In this document: positions 60,677 to 64,000 of the stretch, one piece after another
How the letters are laid out: each line of letters starts with the position of its first letter
How positions within the stretch are numbered: position 1 is the first letter of the stretch
Source of the DNA: Glycomyces buryatensis
GTDB taxonomy: Bacteria; Actinomycetota; Actinomycetes; Mycobacteriales; Micromonosporaceae
Reading direction: 5' to 3'
Assembly: GCF_004912275.1 (NCBI RefSeq)
Contig: NZ_STGY01000009.1
Coordinates: forward strand, 1 to 64,000
DNA length: 64,000 nucleotides
Notes under the pieces: model-generated
What the model was told of the DNA's origin: nothing
The model's input: only the letters and a program-made list of their open reading frames with translations
Database searches by the model: none
Position numbers and translations under genes: made by a program

Positions 60677-62302
60677 TCAGGTGAGCACTCGGGCGTCGAG
60701 GGCGGTCATCAGGTTGCGTTTGCGGTAGTGGGCCTCGCGGAGGTTGGCGACGTACAGGGCTCCCGCGCCAGGTCCAGTTGAGCGGTCAAGGCATTCGGCA
60801 GCGAGGGCGATGAGCTCCGCGGCGGCCTCGTATGACTGCTTGTTCATCCGGTCGATCAGGGCCTCGGCTTGGGCCATGAACAGTTCACCTGTCGCTTCCG
60901 GGGCCTCGAAGCGGTGGCGCTTGGCGACCTTGACCCGGGTCTCGGGCAGGGCGCGGTGCTCGCGTGCGGCCTGCCAGGCCTCGGCTACGCGGTCCTGGCG
61001 GAGCAGCATATCGGCCAGGTCGTCTGCCAGTCCCCAACGGGGCCTTGGGCCTTTGAGCAGGTCTTGCACGGACTCCACGGCCCAGCCGAGTAGTTCGGGC
61101 TCTTCCAGTCGGGCAAGAGCTTCATATGAATGGAGTCCGGGGTCTTGTTCGAAGCGGTCCTTGTGGAGAGCGATGAGGGCGGCGCGGTCCTCGGCGCTCT
61201 CGTAGTGCTCGGAGAGGAAGTCAATGAGGCGCTGGTCCTGCCGACCGGAGGCGAGGGCTTCACGAGCCCGCTCGACTGCTTCGGCGCGACGGCCCATGCG
61301 GTCGAGCTGATCCACGAGGGGCCAGGCGTTGCCGTCTTCTGATGCCGTCTGAGCATGCGCTTCGAGTATGAATTCGTCGTCGCCGACGCATTCGGCGTAG
61401 CGGATCAGCAGGTAGCGGTGAGTCCAAGATTCAATGTGGCCCTTGCGGGTCCGAAGGATCGAGCCGTAGTGGGCGAGACCTTCGTCGCCGAGGACCGTCG
61501 CGTAGTCCTCGATGTCCAACTCGGGCATGGTGTTGTCGTCGAGCTGGTGGGCGGCGATCCATTCGGCCGTCGCGATCGGGTCGATCTCGGCGGCCGTGCA
61601 GGCGTCGAGATGGGCGGAGGCGAGTTCGCCGGCCGCCTCGCCGACCCGATATTCGACCTCGGCCCGCTCCCAGTACTCGCGGACCCGGTCGATCGCATGG
61701 CGGGCCAAGGCCACGGCATCGCCGGGGCGGCCTTCTACGACGAGCGCGCGAACATGCGCCGCGAAGTCCGAGACCGCGGCGGCGTAATGCTCGTGCTCGT
61801 TGTAGTCGAGTTGGTAGTGCCCGTTGAGGACGAGCGCATTGTCTACGGCGGACAGCTGGCCGTCGATCGTCCGGCCCTTGGCTGTGTCGGCGAAGGCGGC
61901 CCGCCGCTCCAGTCGCTCGCGCAGTGCGGAGTCGTCCTCGGCTGCCTCGAGCAGGAGCTCGACAAGTGCAGACCTTTCGAGCGACGCAAGGTGCGAGCGT
62001 AGGTCGACCGGCTCGTGTACGTCGCCGCCGTGTTCATGCTCGTAGAGGTAGACGACGCCCACCGCAACGCAGTGCTTGCAGAAGTTCTCGTCCTCGCCCC
62101 ACGGGCAGTCGCACCGGCCTTCGATGCCATTGCGTTTGAGTCGCAAGCTGACCCGATAGCGCTCGGTGCCCTGGACTTCGGCCCGGATCTCCTTGTCTGA
62201 CGCAGTTAGATGCCTGACCGCGTCGAAATACTTCAGTCCGTGCTCGTAGGATTTCGGGCCTGCCAGTTCGGCAAGGTCGTCAAGGGTGAACCCGCTCTTC
62301 AC
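60677..62302 (-). CDS. SWIM zinc-finger protein with helical repeats
   Basis: The 541-residue protein has a SWIM-type zinc finger at C64-x-C66 ... C75-x-H77 (GRCDCPWGEDENFCKHC). About 440 residues of helical, TPR-like repeats follow, rich in Glu, Ala and Arg. SWIM fingers bind DNA or proteins. Proteins of this form are widespread in actinomycetes with unknown roles. It points towards the restriction operon but is separated from it by the operator region, so it is probably not part of the same unit. Confidence 0.8.
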   Translation of the reverse strand: MKSGFTLDDLAELAGPKSYEHGLKYFDAVRHLTASDKEIRAEVQGTERYRVSLRLKRNGIEGRCDCPWGEDENFCKHCVAVGVVYLYEHEHGGDVHEPVDLRSHLASLERSALVELLLEAAEDDSALRERLERRAAFADTAKGRTIDGQLSAVDNALVLNGHYQLDYNEHEHYAAAVSDFAAHVRALVVEGRPGDAVALARHAIDRVREYWERAEVEYRVGEAAGELASAHLDACTAAEIDPIATAEWIAAHQLDDNTMPELDIEDYATVLGDEGLAHYGSILRTRKGHIESWTHRYLLIRYAECVGDDEFILEAHAQTASEDGNAWPLVDQLDRMGRRAEAVERAREALASGRQDQRLIDFLSEHYESAEDRAALIALHKDRFEQDPGLHSYEALARLEEPELLGWAVESVQDLLKGPRPRWGLADDLADMLLRQDRVAEAWQAAREHRALPETRVKVAKRHRFEAPEATGELFMAQAEALIDRMNKQSYEAAAELIALAAECLDRSTGPGAGALYVANLREAHYRKRNLMTALDARVLT

Positions 62303-62448
62303 CGAAACAGTCTAGGATTCGGTGAGTTCGGAGCCGAAGCGACGCAACTGGATTGAGTGACAGTCGGATATCTGACTCAAACCCCCACGCGTAGTACAGG
62401 TGAGTTGATCTTGTAGCGAAGTGCTCACGCTGTCTAGAATTGCTCGGC

Positions 62449-63300
62449 ATGACGGACGTTGAGGAAGAACTGCCCCCAGGACCGCCTCCGCTCATGGAAC
62501 TCGCGCGACAGCTCGTCACCGAGCGGACCCGCCCTCGCCAGCGACTCCCGAAGGGTTACCAGAAGGCCGAGATTCCGCGCGACATCTGTTCCCCGAAGAC
62601 CTTGGGGCGTCTGGAATCCGGGAGGTATCGCGGGATCAACCTCGGTACCGTACTCAAGCTCCTCAGGTTCTATCAAACTCCGTACGAGCAGGCCGACCAC
62701 ATCGCGAGGCTCGCCGAGGCGTCGAAGGCGCACGACTGGTGCAGCCACTATGCCAGCGTCCTCGAAGACCGAAACTGGTTTTACCAGCAGTGCGAGGACA
62801 GCGCGAGCTACATGATGTTCCACTCCTACTCGGTGCTTCCCTCGCTCATCCAGGGCCGGGCCTACTACCGGATGCTGAGGGACACGACCACGATTGCGAT
62901 GGAAGGCGAGTTCGACTGGGAGGAGGGCCTGGAGTTTCGCATGGATCGGCGCGAGCGCTGGATCGAGTCCGAGCGCGCGATCCAAGCTCTCATTGGCGAA
63001 GTCGCCCTGACCATCGACCTCGGCCCTAGGAAGGACGCGATCTTGGCCGATCTGCGCGAGATCGCGGCGCTGCCGTTTGCCGATGTCCGGGTCATTCCGT
63101 TCAGCGCTGGCCGATATGAGCTCCAGAGCTGGACGCTCAACCTGCTCGAATACGATGACGGTGAAGAGACCGTGATCAACGTCGAGTCGCCCCGGGGGTC
63201 CGGCTTCGTCCCCGTCGACTCGGCGCGAGGTAAGTTCTTCTCCGGTGCCGCCAAGCTGGCATCGGGCAAGTCGATCGCATTGGAGGACTTCCTACAGTGA
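62449..63300 (+). CDS. XRE-family/DUF5753 transcriptional regulator
   Basis: The 283-residue protein has an N-terminal helix-turn-helix part (about 25-75; SPKTLGRLESGRYRGINLGTVLKLL). The DUF5753-type C-terminal domain (about 100-280) carries the pattern SYSVLPSLIQGRAYYRMLR and ADVRVIPFSAGRYEL. Such regulators are abundant in actinomycetes and often pair with a DUF397 gene, as here, where the stop overlaps the DUF397 start by four bases. They control development or antibiotic genes in some species. The ATG at 62449 is chosen after MLG at 62440. Confidence 0.88.
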   Translation: MTDVEEELPPGPPPLMELARQLVTERTRPRQRLPKGYQKAEIPRDICSPKTLGRLESGRYRGINLGTVLKLLRFYQTPYEQADHIARLAEASKAHDWCSHYASVLEDRNWFYQQCEDSASYMMFHSYSVLPSLIQGRAYYRMLRDTTTIAMEGEFDWEEGLEFRMDRRERWIESERAIQALIGEVALTIDLGPRKDAILADLREIAALPFADVRVIPFSAGRYELQSWTLNLLEYDDGEETVINVESPRGSGFVPVDSARGKFFSGAAKLASGKSIALEDFLQ

Positions 63301-63494
63301 GCAACACAGGACCCTGGCGCAAGTCGAGTCGCAGCGGCGGAGGCCAGGACAACAACTGCGTCGAGGTGCGTCTCGACAACGACGCCCCACAGGTCTCGGA
63401 CAGCAAGCTCGCCGATGACCGCCCCATCCTCACCGTCACGCCCGGCAGCTACAACGGGCTCCTGGCGTGGGTGAAGCACCACGGCCGGCAGTAA
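63297..63494 (+). CDS. DUF397 small protein
   Basis: The 65-residue protein has the family pattern WRKSSRSGG, NNCVEVRL, VSDSKLADD and the C-terminal NGLLAWVKHH. DUF397 proteins are encoded next to XRE/DUF5753 regulators and are thought to be their partners or antagonists (BldB-like logic). Translation is coupled to the regulator through a four-base overlap. Confidence 0.9.
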   Translation: MSNTGPWRKSSRSGGGQDNNCVEVRLDNDAPQVSDSKLADDRPILTVTPGSYNGLLAWVKHHGRQ

Positions 63495-63637
63495 AGCCGT
63501 GGGTTTGTCGGCGGCCCGGCGTGGAGGCTAGAGGGTCGTCGACCGAACCAGTCAGAATATCGAACGCAGCGGCAGGCTCCGGCCCGCCGCTCGTTCACTT
63601 TCCAAGCACCGCAAGCGCATCGCATCCGAGGAGTCAT

Positions 63638-63910
63638 ATGAGCGAGCACATGCGCGAACACCCCCTTAAAGGCCAGTTCGACACGGCTTCCGCCCGCTGG
63701 GCGCGTCCCGACGCCGACGATGGAACCCCCGGAGAGCTGGAGATCGGCTTCGCCGATAACGGGCTGGTAGCCATTCGCCGCTGCGACGACCCCGAGGGCG
63801 CGATCCTGATCTACACCCCTGAGGAGTGGGAGGCCTTCGTCGGCGGCGTCCAGGACGGCGAACTCGACCTCTCCGTCCTGATCCAGGACGCGCGAGACGC
63901 CTCCGAATAG
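63638..63910 (+). CDS. second DUF397-like protein
   Basis: The 90-residue protein has a short polar start and a DUF397-like core: LEIGFADNGLVAIRRCDDPEG followed by YTPEEWEAFVGGVQDGELD. It keeps the VA-R-D and EW-AF-GV-GE-D landmarks but lacks the usual WRKSS start. A CCGAGGAG site precedes the ATG. It lies 143 bases after the first DUF397 gene and may have its own promoter. Confidence 0.8.
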   Translation: MSEHMREHPLKGQFDTASARWARPDADDGTPGELEIGFADNGLVAIRRCDDPEGAILIYTPEEWEAFVGGVQDGELDLSVLIQDARDASE

Positions 63911-64000
63911 CGTCCGCTCTCGGGTCCACCCGAGTCGGCTGCGGCCACCGGCACGGGACACCGAGACGACGAATTTTGTCCCATCGGTCTGGCCTTTCTC

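Overview
The window is GC-rich actinomycete chromosome. The main taxonomic markers are an XRE/DUF5753 regulator followed by DUF397 proteins at the right edge, an HspR-type HAIR operator before clpB, WXG100-type proteins, and frequent GTG/TTG starts. A filamentous actinomycete, perhaps Glycomycetaceae or Micromonosporaceae, is my inference; no rRNA or tRNA gene was seen to settle it.

Left end (0.2-5 kb): a minus-strand polymorphic-toxin cassette made of two small WXG-type adaptor proteins, a GH-E nuclease toxin and a SUFU-type immunity protein. It is followed by three hypothetical genes. Housekeeping block (5-10.7 kb): a Gfo/Idh/MocA oxidoreductase, a CopC-like secreted protein, a translationally coupled molybdenum-cofactor operon (moaC-mog-moeA-moaE) and two small membrane proteins.

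WXG/FtsK block (10.7-20.3 kb): a single-motor FtsK/SpoIIIE-like ATPase, a coiled-coil membrane protein and two WXG-type proteins on the minus strand. They diverge from a YbaB-domain protein and a second toxin cassette that reuses the same adaptor pair. At 20.5-29.4 kb lies a YqiJ-like/flotillin/giant AAA+ ATPase operon ending with a BRCT-like acidic-tail protein. A 167-bp hairpin separates the last two genes. A third, decayed toxin cassette with orphan immunity-like genes follows (29.6-31.2 kb), then a second YbaB/WXG/WXG-membrane cluster (31.3-33.3 kb) and clpB with a HAIR operator.

Middle (36.5-47 kb): a truncated alpha/beta hydrolase, a BASS-family transporter, a DUF4190-like protein with a tandem secreted domain, an ECF sigma factor with a SnoaL-like tail facing a SnoaL-like gene, and a series of exported proteins and lipoproteins. 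A near-perfect 44-bp palindrome closes this series. A DEDDh exonuclease precedes the defence region.

Defence island (47-60.6 kb): an AIPR nuclease-like protein, a SeqA-like/RAMA/alkyltransferase-like fusion, and a coupled type I restriction operon. That operon starts with an HTH protein carrying a degenerate methyltransferase domain, continues through hsdM, hsdS and hsdR, and ends with a soluble Ser/Thr kinase with TPR-like helices. The right end holds a SWIM zinc-finger protein and the XRE/DUF397 genes.

The best candidates for undescribed biology are the repeated adaptor-pair toxin cassettes next to a minimal FtsK/WXG locus, and the kinase-tailed type I restriction operon.
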